DNA of 64,000 nt from Adenanthera pavonina (GCA_026686845.1 JAIVEN010000006.1:32906501-32970500); one strand, 5' to 3'; counted from the stretch's first letter, positions 24,600 through 36,516 are shown. Notes: a model not told the origin generated them from the sequence alone. Made by a program: numbers and translations.

Positions 24600-25162
24600 A
24601 ATATTCTCTACTTATTCGCAGCATACATATCCAAAACCTATCCATTTTCTATACTATACAAATTTAATTATATTTCAATACAAATCAATTATCTCTAAAT
24701 TAATTATAACAATACTAATTATGACCTATCACAAAAATTTTAGAGATAATTTATTTAGAGATAATTAATTTGTATTAATTATCTCTAAATTAATTATAAA
24801 AATTTGAAATTTAACTACATTTAACTATCACTAATTCTAACAAACAATATCCATCATAAAAATTCATCTACATTCAACAATTACTAATTATAAAAATTTA
24901 ACTACATTAACATTTTAACTTCCACAAATTAATGCTACATAAACATACTTAATGTACAATAAAATAAATTATAAACACTAATTAATACAAATTAATTAAT
25001 ATAAAATAATTTGTATTAATTAATAGTATTCATTAAAACAAACCTTTTAGAGATAATTAATACAAATTAATTATCTCTAAATTAATTACAAAAATTTGAA
25101 ATCTAACTACATTTAACTATTACTAATTATAACAATACTAATTATGAAAATTCATCTACAGC
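24600..25162. other. 5' flank of the CACTA transposase gene, AT-rich
   Basis: No gene. It holds repeated AT-rich phrases (TTTAGAGATAATTAAT, ACTAATTATAAAAATT), some in inverted orientation, near 24740-24790 and 25050-25080. The target of the gag-only retrotransposon insertion (TCACA) is at its end. Confidence 0.4.
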
Positions 25163-25167
25163 TCACA

Positions 25168-25574
25168 TGATGTGATAGAGGGGAAAGGTAAGATAGAGAA
25201 ATAGGGAAGGGAGAACTTAAGGAAACGAAGGGAGAACTCAATGAAAAAAAGGGAGAACTCAAGGAGGGAGAAAAAGAAGAACTTGAGGGAGAGAGAGAAT
25301 TCACTTAAACTATAACTCAAATCATTCATCAAAGTCTCCATACAAATGAGTAATGAGCTCTTATTTATAGAGTTTTAATCCTAATCCTACTAGAATCCTA
25401 AAATAAGATATATCTTTTCAAAATATTCTAAATCTAAACAGAAGATAAATCATAATTTAAATAACTAAATTATATAAAAGAAAGATAAAATCTAAATCCT
25501 AATAAATTCTAAAAGATATGGTGAAATCTTATTAAATCTAAAAGATATTTTAAATATCCTAATTTTTTCTATCA
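25168..25574 (-). repeat. 3' LTR of the gag-only element
   Basis: Direct repeat partner of 26241-26644. It contains short internal repeats of GAAGGGAGAACTCAA near 25205-25265. TTATTTATAGAG near 25363 gives TATAAATAA on the minus strand, a likely promoter element. Confidence 0.93.
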
Positions 25575-25664
25575 TTCCCCTTTTCTTCAAAAAGATTCGT
25601 CCTCGAATCTTTATCACCTTAGGATTAGGGTGGATTTGCTTCCTTGATTTCAATCTCCACAGTT

Positions 25665-26214
25665 GCTTTTGCTTCATCCATTCAAAATAATGTTTGATGC
25701 TAATCATTCCATCTAAGAAAGAACTTGAATCTAATAGTCCATCAAACTCAAGGGCTTCAATTTTGATCTTCTTGATTATGTCATTAGGAGGAATCCGCTT
25801 GTAAGCTTCTCGATAATCTCTTATATAGTCATTCTGGTGGTTGTCAGTCTTGGGAAGAGGACCCCTACCATCTTGGTTTTCGTCACCATGTTTGGATTGA
25901 CGAGTCTCATGAGGTAGAACCTTAAATTGACTAGAGGAAGGTATCTCTTTGTAGCCATTTAGATTTCCAAGTATACTTTCTGATGTCTTACCCGAAAGTT
26001 GCTTGCCCATCATGTTTATGAACTGTCTCATCTCCTCGATCAATTGGTTTGTGGACCGCCTCATCTCCTTAATCAATTGGTTTGTTTTCTCTCGATCTTA
26101 CTTTATCTCAATTCGTGTTTTCTCTTGATATTGCTTTATCTCAATTCGAAGAGATTCAAGTGCTTGATCTACATACTCTTTGTAACTCTTTGTAATTTGA
26201 AAATTTTTGGGCAT
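25665..26214 (-). pseudogene. truncated Ty3-type gag fragment with one stop
   Basis: An ATG at 26214-26212 begins MPKNFQITKSYKEYVDQALE. The frame runs through a helical, charged region (SLRIEIKQYQEKTRIEIK) to a TAA at 26100-26098. It continues in the same frame with IKEMRRSTNQLIEEMRQF and ends near IEALEFDGLLDSSSFLDGMI, SIKHYFEWM. This last part resembles the start of the plant retrotransposon gag domain (P.F.G..D...FLDW...E..F.W). The frame runs on without gag similarity to 25492, inside the 3' LTR. Whether the stop exists in sister copies is unknown; elements of this class normally rely on proteins from other elements. Confidence 0.75.
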
Positions 26215-26240
26215 GGTGAAATTTAGGCTCTGATACCAAA

Positions 26241-26644
26241 TGATGTGATAGAGGGGAAAGGTAAGATAGAGAGATAGGGAAGGGAGAACTCAAAGAAACG
26301 AAGGGAGAACTCAAGGAAAAGAAGGGAGAACTCAAGGAGGGAGAAAAAGAAGAACTTGAGAGAGAGTGAATTCACTCAAACTATAACTCAATCATTCATC
26401 AAAGTCTCCATACAAATGAGTAATGAGCTCTTATTTATAGAGCTTTAATCCTAATCCTACTAGAATCCTAAAATAAGATATATCTTTTCAAAATATTCTA
26501 AATCTAAACAGAAGATAAATCATAATTTAAATAACTAAATTATATAAAAGAAAGATAAAATCTAAATCCTAATAAATTCTAAAAGATATGGTGAAATTTT
26601 ATTAAATCTAAAAAATATTTTAAATATCCTAATTTTTTCTATCA
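26241..26644 (-). repeat. 5' LTR of the gag-only element
   Basis: It is followed on the minus strand by a two-base spacer and the tRNA-Met primer binding site. It carries the same GAAGGGAGAACTCAA repeats and minus-strand TATAAATAA as its partner. Confidence 0.93.
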
Positions 26645-26649
26645 TCACA

Positions 26650-27259
26650 ATTACTAATTATAAAAATTTATCTGCATTTAACATTTAACTTCCAAAAACT
26701 AGTGCTACGTAAACATATTTAATGTACATTAAAATAAATTATAAATACTAACCTTAATAGTCACAAAGCAATCTCATGGCCTAACTTGCCCTCCAAATAC
26801 TACAAAAAAGAAAAAGATATACTATTAAATGCATATATATTAAAATGAATTAAAATAATTATTATTTATTAAAATAAATTGTTAAATTCAAATACATAAA
26901 TCTAATGTTATAATATTAAATAATAAATTTAAATTATTACCTTGACCAATATTTGCTACAAGAATACTACAAATCTACCAATCAACCATATAATTTGCGT
27001 ATGATAAACAGATAGAGAATGATCAAGAAAATTTAAAAAAATACAATATTTTTCTAAAAAATAAAATAAAAATTATATGTAAATATATAAATCTACTTCT
27101 CTAAAGTTAAATATTCAAATTAAAATATTATCTTAACCAATTAATGTAGAAATCTTCACGTTGGTTGGCAGAGAGATGGGGAAGATATAGTGTGAGTGAG
27201 TGAGTGAGAGAAAGAGTACGAGAGAAATAGAAATAGGATGGAGAAATGAGGATGTGAAG
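26650..27259. other. AT-rich part of the CACTA element
   Basis: No gene. It continues the AT-rich flank interrupted by the gag-only element and contains a GAGTGAGTGAGTGAGAGA microsatellite near 27191. Confidence 0.4.
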
Positions 27260-27719
27260 GTGATTTATGGTTGAACTTTAGCAGCTATTATGAGTCCAAT
27301 TGCTGCTAAACATGCAGCCATAACTACCGTTAAACATGCAGCCACAATTGCCGTAGTTAAAAACCAATGCTTTAACTGCTACTAAGTGCACATTAGCGGC
27401 GATTAATCCAAAGTTGCCACCATTAGCGCTACTAATGGTAACGATCAAATTTCTGTTGCAATAATAGTGGCGGTTGTCACTTTAATCGTTACTAAAATCG
27501 CTACTAAATGTGACTTTAAACTTTCCGCGCAACTTTTAGTAGCTGATGGAACTAATCAACACTATATAGTAGTGGTTGCATCCATTGTAGTAACGGTTAT
27601 AAGTTGACCCTTACTATATAGTGGTGGTTGACCTTTAACCATCATTAAAGTCATTTTTTGTAGTGGTTATAATTAACCAATGGTAAGAAACCACCATAGA
27701 AACATGTTTTTTTGTAGTG
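27260..27719. repeat. right terminal and subterminal repeats of the large CACTA element
   Basis: Multiple copies of GTAGTGGTT/AACCACTAC and GCGGTTGTC-type words in both orientations lead to the end TTTTTTTGTAGTG. They match the motif set of the left end (10838-11960). Confidence 0.75.
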
Positions 27720-29140
27720 CACTTTGTACTTTATATGAATAACTTCAAAATTTATTTGATAGAGAAATTAAATTGTACCCTATATTTCTGGATGTAGAAT
27801 TTCAATTAGATTGCCTCATATTTCGAGATGATATAAAAATTAAATTATGCTTCTTACTTTTAGACGTGACATTTCAATTAAATTGTCTTATACTTGGCAT
27901 AACTTTTCTTTATTCAAAAGTTAACTTAAAGTCACTATAAATAATTAATTCATATGAAAAAAAAAGAAGGAAGAAGAAGAAGAACTTGATAATATATATC
28001 TTATTAACAAGTGAAAGAGAATATATATAAAATTTTCAAGTGAAATCGTGCTGATAATATCTCATGAAACTCATGAAATATATGGACAATATGAGGGAGG
28101 AGAAGAGATGAGTAAATATAAAGAGTTAAAGAATAAATATATTTTATTCATCTATCAAGGGGTATTTATAGAAGAGATAAATGAAGTATTAACCCTAAAG
28201 AATAATCATCCTTTTAATAATTAAACAAGAGAGTAATCATCCTTTTAATAATTAAACAAGAGAAATAGAAGATATGACTCAACCCTAATTTAAAGAACAT
28301 TATAGATAGACAACAAAAAATCTTTATAACATTAATATATAGCAATATTAATATTAATATATTTTATGAAATTAAATATATATTAAAATTTATATAAAAA
28401 TCTGAGGTGTTAGTGATCGAGAAAATTTTTATTGTAATTTGAAAGTTAAAGAGTTAAAAAGAAACAAAATAAAATTAAGATATGAAAATAAAATCTAATA
28501 TAAAATTAAGGATCTAATATAAAATTAAGAATTCAAAAGTGTACTTTCATCTTTATAAATAGTATGTAATGCAGGATCAGATATCTAATTTATATACAAA
28601 TATATAAAATATAATTAAATAGTATAATTTATTTTAAACTCTATGCAAAATAAAAAAAATGTCTACTTCAATAAAAAGTTCACTTAGTTTCGTATTGAAA
28701 TAATATTTACTAAGTCTCTTATATCATAAAAAAATTATGAATGTTATTTTATTCATATTTTTACTTGAATAAAAATATTATAAAAATAAAAATATATCCA
28801 ATCAAATAAATAATTAAAATATTATTAATAATCATTAATTAATAAAAGAATATACAACTTCACATCACATTATTTTCGAAATTGTAATTTGGATTTGGTT
28901 GCGTAGTGCATGCTCCCTCCTCCCCCTTCTCTCTGTCTTTTTTTTTAATATATATAATATATTTTTAACCTATCATATTTTAATTAAAAAATTTATTAAA
29001 ATATAAATAATTTAAATTAAGTCAGATTACATTATTTTGAGAGATAGGCTCCATCACCAAATATTTAACTTGTAACCTCTTATTAAACTAGTACAAATTC
29101 CTTATCAATTAAATCAAATGCCATAATTTTTCTCTGTCTT
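27720..29140. other. AT-rich intergenic DNA with a short tandem repeat
   Basis: No gene. At 28198-28262 a ~33-bp unit (TAATCATCCTTTTAATAATT plus AAACAAGAG) is repeated twice. The minus strand at 28165-28180 reads TATAAATACCCC, so a decayed LTR is possible. No borders seen. Confidence 0.4.
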
Positions 29141-29530
29141 TATGTGATTCTAGAAACCTCTGATAACATCAAGAATTCTTTCTATTTTTGCCTGAATAAC
29201 ATAAAGGACTCAAATTACAAAACGGTTGGGGAAGGGGAGCGTGAGGAGGTGAAGACAGGGGGTGCGCGTGAAACACGAAGAGGAGAAGGGGATTGGTGGG
29301 ACCCATCATTCCATAATAATAATAATAATAAAAAGTGTCGCGTTTTCACAATCCTGACGGCACAGAACATATGTGGCGCCGTAGAACGTGATTGGATGCC
29401 GCCATGCCTACTTGGCTACTTGTATGCACAGCCTCCGTGGTGGACCCCAACTCTTCCTTTTAACATTCTTTTTCACCAACCGTTTTTCGAAACATTTTTT
29501 ATTCTTAATTATTATAATACAATATAATTA
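29141..29530. other. GC-richer island in AT-rich DNA
   Basis: Between about 29220 and 29470 the sequence is much richer in G and C than its flanks (GAGCGTGAGGAGGTG, GGCGCCGTAGAACGTG, CCTCCGTGGTGGACCCC), with a short ATA run near 29315. An open plus-strand frame of 127 codons crosses it, but its asparagine run comes from the microsatellite and its ends run into AT-rich DNA. I do not call it a gene. It could be an orphan promoter or first exon. Confidence 0.35.
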
Positions 29531-31454
29531 TAATATAATTTAATTTAACCATTTTTTATATAAGAGAAAAATCGATATATATGATATAAAAATTTTAACA
29601 CATGACCACTCATTTTAAATGTTATGAATGCATGTAAATTGTGTGATATATTCATCTCCTCATGTGAATTTGTATTTCTTAAATGTTATAATTCTTTCAT
29701 TTCATATTACAAGATATTTTATAAATTTTTTCTTATCCTATAATATAATTTTTATAAATTCACTTTACAACTAATCTAAACTTTTTTCAAACGAAGAGCC
29801 CATAAAATTAATGAGGGGCATTTTTGAAAAAATAGTAATTTTTTTATAAAATTAAAACTTTTAACTAAATTTAATTATTTTTTTTAATTTATGTAATTTT
29901 TTTAAAACATTATACAATATGAGAGAAAAGGAGTAATTCTCAAGTCTGTAAGCGTTTATCTTTCCATCCATTCATGTAATTTATGCATAATTTTATGGTT
30001 TATTATTTTACATTTAACATGATAAAACTTATGAGTTGTTAACTTGTGCATATAAATTAATAGGGATATCTTCTGTATTTATGTACTATTATCTCTTCTC
30101 TGTCTCTTTATTATTTTCCCATTTATATTACTTCATAATAGTATAATAATACTTAAAATTGTTTTATGTTAATTATATCTTTTTCAAAAAGTGAAAGGAA
30201 AGGAGGATGCCATGGTCATATTAAACAGTGATATTACCCTCTAGAGATTTTTTTTTAATTGCCAATAGCTTGAGTTCTAAAATATATTGTGAAAAAGAAA
30301 AGAGATCACGAAATATCAAGTGATTTCAAGAAGGCTTGATCTTATATAATTGGAAGAAAATCTTATTGTTTGACTTTTACCCCTTCGTGATAATAAAGGA
30401 AAAAAAATCTTGTTAAATTAACTTTAAAAAGAAAAAGAAAACAAAAGAGAGAGAAGATTGATTGGTTCAAAGCTTAGGCAAAGTTTTTTCTTTGCCAACA
30501 AAAGCTTAGGCATAGTTTGAAATTGAATATAAATCAGATTCTTTCTTGATATGATTTTTGTCCTCTTTCTTATTTGTAAAATAGAGTTTGAAGTTCGACA
30601 AAATATAACTGATTACGCATGATTTTTAAATTCTGAATTTTTTTACCCTCTTTTCAATAATAATAATAATGATAATCATCATCATCATGCATATAGCTGG
30701 CATGCCTAGGTATCAATTAGGATAGTAATCTGTATTTTTATTTTTTGCCAACAATTTATATTTTTTATTTGGTGCATAGATTAACGAAAAAAATAATATT
30801 TTTAAATGTAATCTTTTATATGACATATTGATTTTAACCCCCAAATGAAATAAGTGATCAGTATAAAATTAGAACATCAATGATCAATGTAGTAAAAACT
30901 CATAAAATAAATATAACACAAGTTGGTTAGTGAACATGGAACTCTATTATGCGTACGTGTAGAACATACGATATAATATGATATAAAAGATATATTAATT
31001 TCTAAATTTTTAAAATACAGGTGCAGAAATATTTATATATATATATAATATTATCTATATAATTATTTATATGTATAATTAATAAATCTACTCATTTAAA
31101 GAAAAATAAGTATTAAATGTTCTAAAAATTATAGTATAAATAATAAAATAAATCATAAAATATTTATAACAACTTCAAATGATCATATTTTACTATAATA
31201 ATTTGAAGTGATATATAAGAGTACAAAATGATACGAATAGATACATATCTATAAATATGATATATATATTATATCGTATCATATATTAAATATAAATATA
31301 TTTACTTTTTTAAATGTGGGTACTTCATAGTCCTAGCTTAACTTTATGCAATAATGCCTCCAAAAAGGTAGGGTTTATTTATGAGTATAGATAGGGATTT
31401 CCGCACCTTGCCTTCCGTTTTGAAGTTTCACATAAAGTCCAGATACGCAAAGCC
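29531..31454. other. AT-rich intergenic DNA
   Basis: No gene or clear element seen. It contains simple AT runs, a TAATAATAATAATGATAATC run followed by ATC repeats near 30658-30690, and TA runs near 31035-31080. Confidence 0.4.
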
Positions 31455-32345
31455 CAATGATTTGAAAATCGGATCGGACCGGACGGTCGGACCGTCACCG
31501 GGTGTGAAGAATGGCTAGATTTTCAGTTTTGGACCGTTTTAGATGTTGAACTGGATTTTGAGTCGGGAACCAAAGCGGTTTTTAAAGAACTGGATGGTTT
31601 TTTAAATTGGGTAAAATTTAACTTAAATTTAATTTTTTTTGTCAAAATTATTAATTATAAGAATTATTAGAGAGTAAAACACTATTTTTCATTTTATTTT
31701 AAAATTACTAATTATAAAAATGAAAATTTTTATTGTATTGTACTCTCTTCATCCCAAATTATAAGAGAATTTTGAGACTCTTTATTTATCCTAAAATATA
31801 AGAGACATGGATAAAATTTATGGAGTAATTAATATCATTTTTCTTTTACACCATTGAGTAATTAAGATTGTATTGATAATTACTAATAATGAATTAGTCT
31901 TACTTCAGACTTTTAATGTGGGCAATTTTGAAAAAAAAATGAAATTATAGTATAATTAATGAATTTAACTACCAAAACTATTTTTTTCTTGATACAAATG
32001 AAGTAATTATTTATTTTTTATAATTGGGGATGGATGGAATATAGTCATTTTATAATATTATGGTCATATAGTATTATCATGTTAAAATATTTTAACATTA
32101 TTTTCAATGATTTAATATATATTATTACTATGTGAACTTATTAACTTATTATGAACTTAAACTATTTAAATTTATTCTCTTAACAATTTGATATTTTATT
32201 ATTATACATATATTATTATATATAATATTATTTTTACTTAATTATTACGTGATCGGTTCGACCGCCGGTCCAACCGGTTGAACCATAAAAATTATGACCA
32301 GATCAAGATTCCGGTTCGATGTCCGGTTCGGTTTTTTAAACATTG
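31455..32345. mobile_element. hAT-type non-autonomous element with CCGG-rich ends
   Basis: The left end starts CAATGATTTGAAAATCGGAT. The right end reverse complement starts CAATGTTTAAAAAACCGAAC. Both continue with GGACCGG/CGGTTCGA-type words. The 8-bp flanks are GCAAAGCC and GCTAAGCC, matching at 7 of 8 bases, as expected for hAT insertion. No transposase. A MITE is nested inside. Confidence 0.8.
31743..32039. mobile_element. Stowaway-like MITE nested in the hAT element
   Basis: The left end CTCTCTTCATCCCAAATTAT matches the reverse complement of the right end, TTCCATCCATCCCCAATTAT. TA flanks both sides (31741-31742 and 32040-32041). It inserted after the hAT element. Confidence 0.75.
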
Positions 32346-32812
32346 GCTAAGCCACTTGAGGTTAGATTATAATTCTTGTATATGTTTTAATCAGATATGG
32401 TTTCTAATACATTACATATGCAATTTAAGCAATAAGTTCTACTATTCATGATTTATAGGTATAATTTTTATTTTATATATTGTATTTATTTGATATATTG
32501 ATGATATCCAGGCCTCTTAGTAGCATTAATCATAGCAACTTTTTTTCTTTATTTTTATCAATTTATTAAGGTTATATTTATTTTAAAAATGCTAAAAAAA
32601 TATGTTATTACCTTAGTCTTGTTAGGTTAATTTTATATTTAAATTAATAAATATGGATTAGCATTAATTAATTATGAGAATAATGATATTCATATGTTTT
32701 AAGTAATCATTTTGGTATAAACATAGATATAGAGCTAAAATATGAAGTCTTTTAGAAAGGTAAAAATTGGATGTCAGGAACAAATAGTACTAAATAATAA
32801 TAAAAAATTAGA

Positions 32813-33550
32813 TCTTACTTTTATTAAAGAAAAAAAAAAGATCATACTCAATTCTTATTAAAAATTGATGGGGGTGAGATTTTATATTGAATTCTTTTCC
32901 TTATATTTTTATTACATTTAATTTGTGATTGGAGTCGATGTAGATTCTTAAAGTATAACTACACAATCGAAATAGGTAGGGTTTATATTGAAATTGAAAT
33001 ATCTTAAATTTTGAAATTATTTTAAGTATTATTTGAATAAAAAATTTTCTGCGTAGATTAAATTTTAGTCTGAAATAATGTGAAACTATAAAAGCATGCC
33101 GGAAAGCCCCGTGAAATACATAATTGATCTTACTTTCACCAAAAAGAGAAAAAAAGAATCTTACGACTCAATTATTATTAAAAATTAATGGGGTGAGATT
33201 GTATATGGAATTATTTTTTTATATTTTTATTATACATTCGATTTGTGATTATTAGAGTAGATCTAGATTCTTAAAGTATAACAATAAAATAAAAATCTTG
33301 GCCAAAAAAACAATAAAATTAAAATAGGTAGGGTTTATATTGAAATTGAAATATCTTAAATTTTAAAATTATTTTTGAGGATTATTTGAATAAAAATCTT
33401 GGCCAAAAAAAATTAAAATAGGTAGGGTTTATATTGAAATTGAAATATCTTAAATTTTAAAATTATTTTTGTGTCAAAAATTTAAAATTATTTTGAGGAT
33501 TATTTGAATAAATTTTTTTTGCATCGATTAAATTTTTATTCTGAAACTCA
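32813..33550. repeat. AT-rich tandem duplication, two units with an inner duplication
   Basis: A ~270-bp unit at 32813-33081 (GATGGGGGTGAGATTTTATA, then TTTGTGATTGGAG, then AATAGGTAGGGTTTATATTG) recurs at about 33135-33550. Within the second copy the AATAGGTAGGGTTTATATTG part is duplicated again (33323 and 33417, offset 94). Copies differ by small indels. No coding content. Confidence 0.8.
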
Positions 33551-35100
33551 AAGTTTGAAGTGAAGTATATTATTTGTGGTTAATGAATAATATGACTTCT
33601 TATATATTTATATATATAGATATTGCTATTGACATATTATTTTTCAAAATAATTTTAAGATTTAAAAGTTTTCAATACACACGTTTTCCACTTTATGTTC
33701 TTTCTATAATTTTGATCAATATTAGTCTTTTAGTTCAAGAAGTTGGATTTTCTATGCCAATATTTTGGGGAATATATAGCATGGTTTTCATCTCCCAATA
33801 TTTTATAATCCTCAAGAATTAAATTATAATCAAATTACTTTGAGCTGTTATGTAAGTAGAAAATGTTTATAAAAATAAGTACAAAATAATGAAAAACTTC
33901 ATAATTTGAATTCGGACTTTCCGCCATGCATGCCTAAATTTGTAAAGTGCTCAAGTATAGTATATATTGTAGGGGGGAAAATAAATAAAATGATAAAAGT
34001 GACATAAATATTTTAATTTTATAACTGTACCTGAACTACTGCACATGGATTCAGCCATACATTGCATCAAATTTACCATGTTCTTCCTATGTTTTTGTGT
34101 CTGGAATTTATTAAACAAATGCAAATTGATTGAATTTTACATCCATTTCTCTTTGCATCCTATTTGCAATGGCGTAGGCTGGAGATGGTATGGACTTGGA
34201 CTTCGAGCAATCATATATAAAATATAAATTAAGGAGGAAAAATGACATCATATCTGGATTTTAAAATAGAAAATATTATTAAATTAAATACTAATTAAAA
34301 AATATCACATAAACAAAATAATCTCTTATCTTGATGGTCTCCAGAGAGGATTAGGATCCTAATCCCTCCAAAAATGGTCACAGTATAGTAGGTAGCTAGG
34401 TGTGTAGCCGCCCAACCTTGGTTTGATGCAACGTGGCAGCTTTTTCATGCGTCTTTTCCTTTATTTATTTATTTTTTAATGACATTTATGTGTCATCTTT
34501 ATTCTTTCAATTTAAACCACGATTGAAATAATCAGGACTAAATAGCTAAAACAAGATTTTCTTCCTTCATCACCTAAGGAAACACTTGACATCTAAATGG
34601 CTTTCAGCTCTGATTGACATCTAAATTGCAGGATGAGGAAGATATGGTGGGGATGGAAGTTTTTTTTGTATTATGATATTTTAGTCTTTTCATATTTATT
34701 TGCTTTATACTTATATATATTGAATTTCCAAATAAATAAATGCATCTTTTTAGGACCTGAATTTGGGCTCAAAACTAGTTGGACCGAATTTGGGCTCAGC
34801 TAATAAATTAATTTTGCCATTGAACAGCAAAGAAGGCAAGAGGAAAAGAAGATGAAGGAAGTAGGTCCATTAACTCCAATCAGATCCCATTGGGTTGGAT
34901 CAGTCATGTTTTATCGATTTGGATCTGGAATAGATCTTCACATAATAAGGGATTTGTGGGATCAGTGCCCTCTGAAAATTTGTCATGTAATGCTTTGGGT
35001 CTTGGACTGTTGGCTCTCTACTTGCACAACCGAAAAGAAAAAAAGGACATTCATAAAAAACAAGAACGAACAGGTTTTGTGCAGTCAAAGGGTGAGAGGT
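33551..35100. other. intergenic DNA, no gene called
   Basis: Open frames at 33574-33822, 34045-34227 and 34852-35115 show no family features; the first is hydrophobic only because the DNA is AT-rich. GC-richer patches occur near 34340-34440 and 34850-35050 without a recognisable protein. Confidence 0.4.
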
Positions 35101-35523
35101 TTTTTTTTTTTTTGATACAAGCAGAAGAAAGACGAAGTCCTAACAAATCACGTGGAGATTAAATCCCAAACTATCATAAAGCACGAGGGTTCCAAGAAAG
35201 AGGGAACTTCACCAAACAAGACATCGGAGGTAAGCGTATCAACACTCTAACATGCTAAGTGATCAGCAAGTTTATTGACATTTCTATGGACAAATTTAAC
35301 CTTAAGTTGCCAAGACTTATGAAACATGTTCAATAAAGCATGGACAGTTGAACTCGAGTTTAAGATCCCACATAATGCCCTGTTTATAAGTTTCACCACA
35401 TTTATAGCATCAAGTTCGACTTCTACCTTTCTAAAGCCCAAATCCCAAGCTGTGCTGAGACCTTCAAGGATCCGTCTGTTTTGGACACTGGATAAGGATT
35501 CCTATTTCAGGACACAAATGTGA
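35101..35523 (-). pseudogene. LINE-type RNase H-like fragment with poly(A) end
   Basis: The minus strand reads DLGFRKVEVELDAINVVKLI and then VKFVHRNVNKLADHLA. These match the end of the RNase H-like domain (RVT_3) common in plant LINE-derived proteins (K.EVE.DA..V..L, RE.N..AD.LA). About 200 bp after the last motif, the minus strand ends in a run of A (T run at 35100-35114 on the plus strand), a retrotransposition poly(A) tail. It is 5'-truncated and has no start. Target duplications were not found. Confidence 0.7.
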
Positions 35524-35549
35524 AATATTTGTTATATTTTATATGAATA

Positions 35550-35844
35550 CTACTATGTCTCAATTCAAATATAAGAAAAAATTATACTTTACACGTAGTA
35601 ATATTATCAGTTTTAATTAGTTTACTTCATTAATTTGTAGTAAAATATATTTTTTTTCTAAAATTATCCTCAATTAATAATTTTTTCCATATGATTGATG
35701 ACCATTAAAAAGCAAAATTTTTCCCAAATTAATAAGAAATATTATTATAATATCTCATTTATTATATCAAATATTTATATTTTTTCTTATATTTTGCACC
35801 AACACAACTCTTAAAATTTTTTTTATATTTGAGATTGGAGGAAG
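35550..35844. mobile_element. Stowaway-like MITE
   Basis: The left end CTACTATGTCTCAATTCAAA (then TATAAG) pairs with the reverse complement of the right end, CTTCCTCCAATCTCAAATAT. TA flanks both sides (35548-35549 and 35845-35846). Confidence 0.7.
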
Positions 35845-35846
35845 TA

Positions 35847-36477
35847 TTACTTAATGATACTTATTTGTTAATTTTTATTTAGGGATATATGTGACATTTC
35901 ATACTTAAAAAATAAATTTTTATTTCATCCCCTTTTTCATTTCATTCCATGTATCAAATGAACCCTAGCTAATACTTTAATGGAGTAATATCATCTTAAA
36001 TATGTGAGTGTGTATTGTATTGTAATTGTCTCAAAATAAGAAAAAACACACACATACAGGGGAGGGGAAGATCATGGGTTTGGTGGGAATGATGTTTGAA
36101 CAACCACGGTGAGGGGGTCATACCTGTGAAGTTAATAAATAATAGGTACTGTGTAACGTTTACCCCAGAAAGGTTAAAATGGTCAGTAAAGACTTCAACG
36201 CCAAGTAGAATAGAAGCACATCCCCGAAAAAAGGGGGAAAAAAAAAGGAGATTGAAAGTGAGAGTGAGGTATATCCATTTTTTACTATTATGGTCGCGTT
36301 GAAAAGGTTACAAGTGACAACTGGTCAGATAACACATTAATTTTTTTAATAAAAATATATTACATAATGTATATAAGTACCTTTAGGAATATTCTAGCCT
36401 CGTCACTCCTAAGATTCTTAGCGTTTTGCCAAATAATATATGTTTATAAACTCAAGTGTTTTTTTGCTTTAACTTTG

Positions 36478-36516
<39 letters not shown>

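Larger units (their letters stand above)
25168..26644 (-). mobile_element. small LTR retrotransposon with gag only (TR-GAG/TRIM type), TSD TCACA
   Basis: Two direct repeats, 25168-25574 (407 bp) and 26241-26644 (404 bp), both start TGATGTGATAGAGGGG and end CTATCA. TCACA flanks the element on both sides (25163-25167 and 26645-26649). On the minus strand the primer binding site TGGTATCAGAGCC, matching the initiator tRNA-Met site of plant retrotransposons, is at 26238-26226, two bases inside the LTR. The polypurine tract GAAGAAAAGGGGAA is at 25588-25575. So the 5' LTR is the right-hand copy. The LTRs differ at only a few per cent of positions by eye, so the insertion is young. The inside is only 666 bp and has no protease, reverse transcriptase or integrase. 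Confidence 0.95.
10838..27719 (-). mobile_element. CACTA (En/Spm) element, degraded, with nested insertions
   Basis: The left end reads CACTACTACTACTACAAAAA. The right end, reverse complemented, reads CACTACAAAAAAACATG. Both ends carry dense subterminal repeats of GTAGTGGTTAT type (10860-11950 and 27260-27719). Between them, on the minus strand, are a Tnp2 transposase pseudogene (19610-24585) and a second transposon gene (17000-18960). Removing the insertions at 12124-16626, 21045-22694 and 25168-26644 leaves about 9.2 kb, normal for CACTA. The 3-bp flanks (ATC on the left, CAC on the right) do not match; the left end has an expanded CTA run that may have blurred the border. Confidence 0.8.

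Noticed and set aside
10835..27722. A 3-bp target duplication for the large CACTA element
   Set aside because: Flanks are ATC and CAC and do not match. The left end has an expanded CTA run, so I report no duplication.
29144..29527. 127-codon plus-strand frame over the GC-rich island
   Set aside because: Starts and ends in AT-rich DNA and includes a microsatellite-derived Asn run. I keep the island as an observation but not as a gene.
33574..33822. 82-codon hydrophobic frame, possible membrane protein
   Set aside because: The hydrophobicity follows from very AT-rich codons (Ile, Phe, Leu, Tyr). No promoter, start context or GC rise, unlike the frame at 53207-53650.
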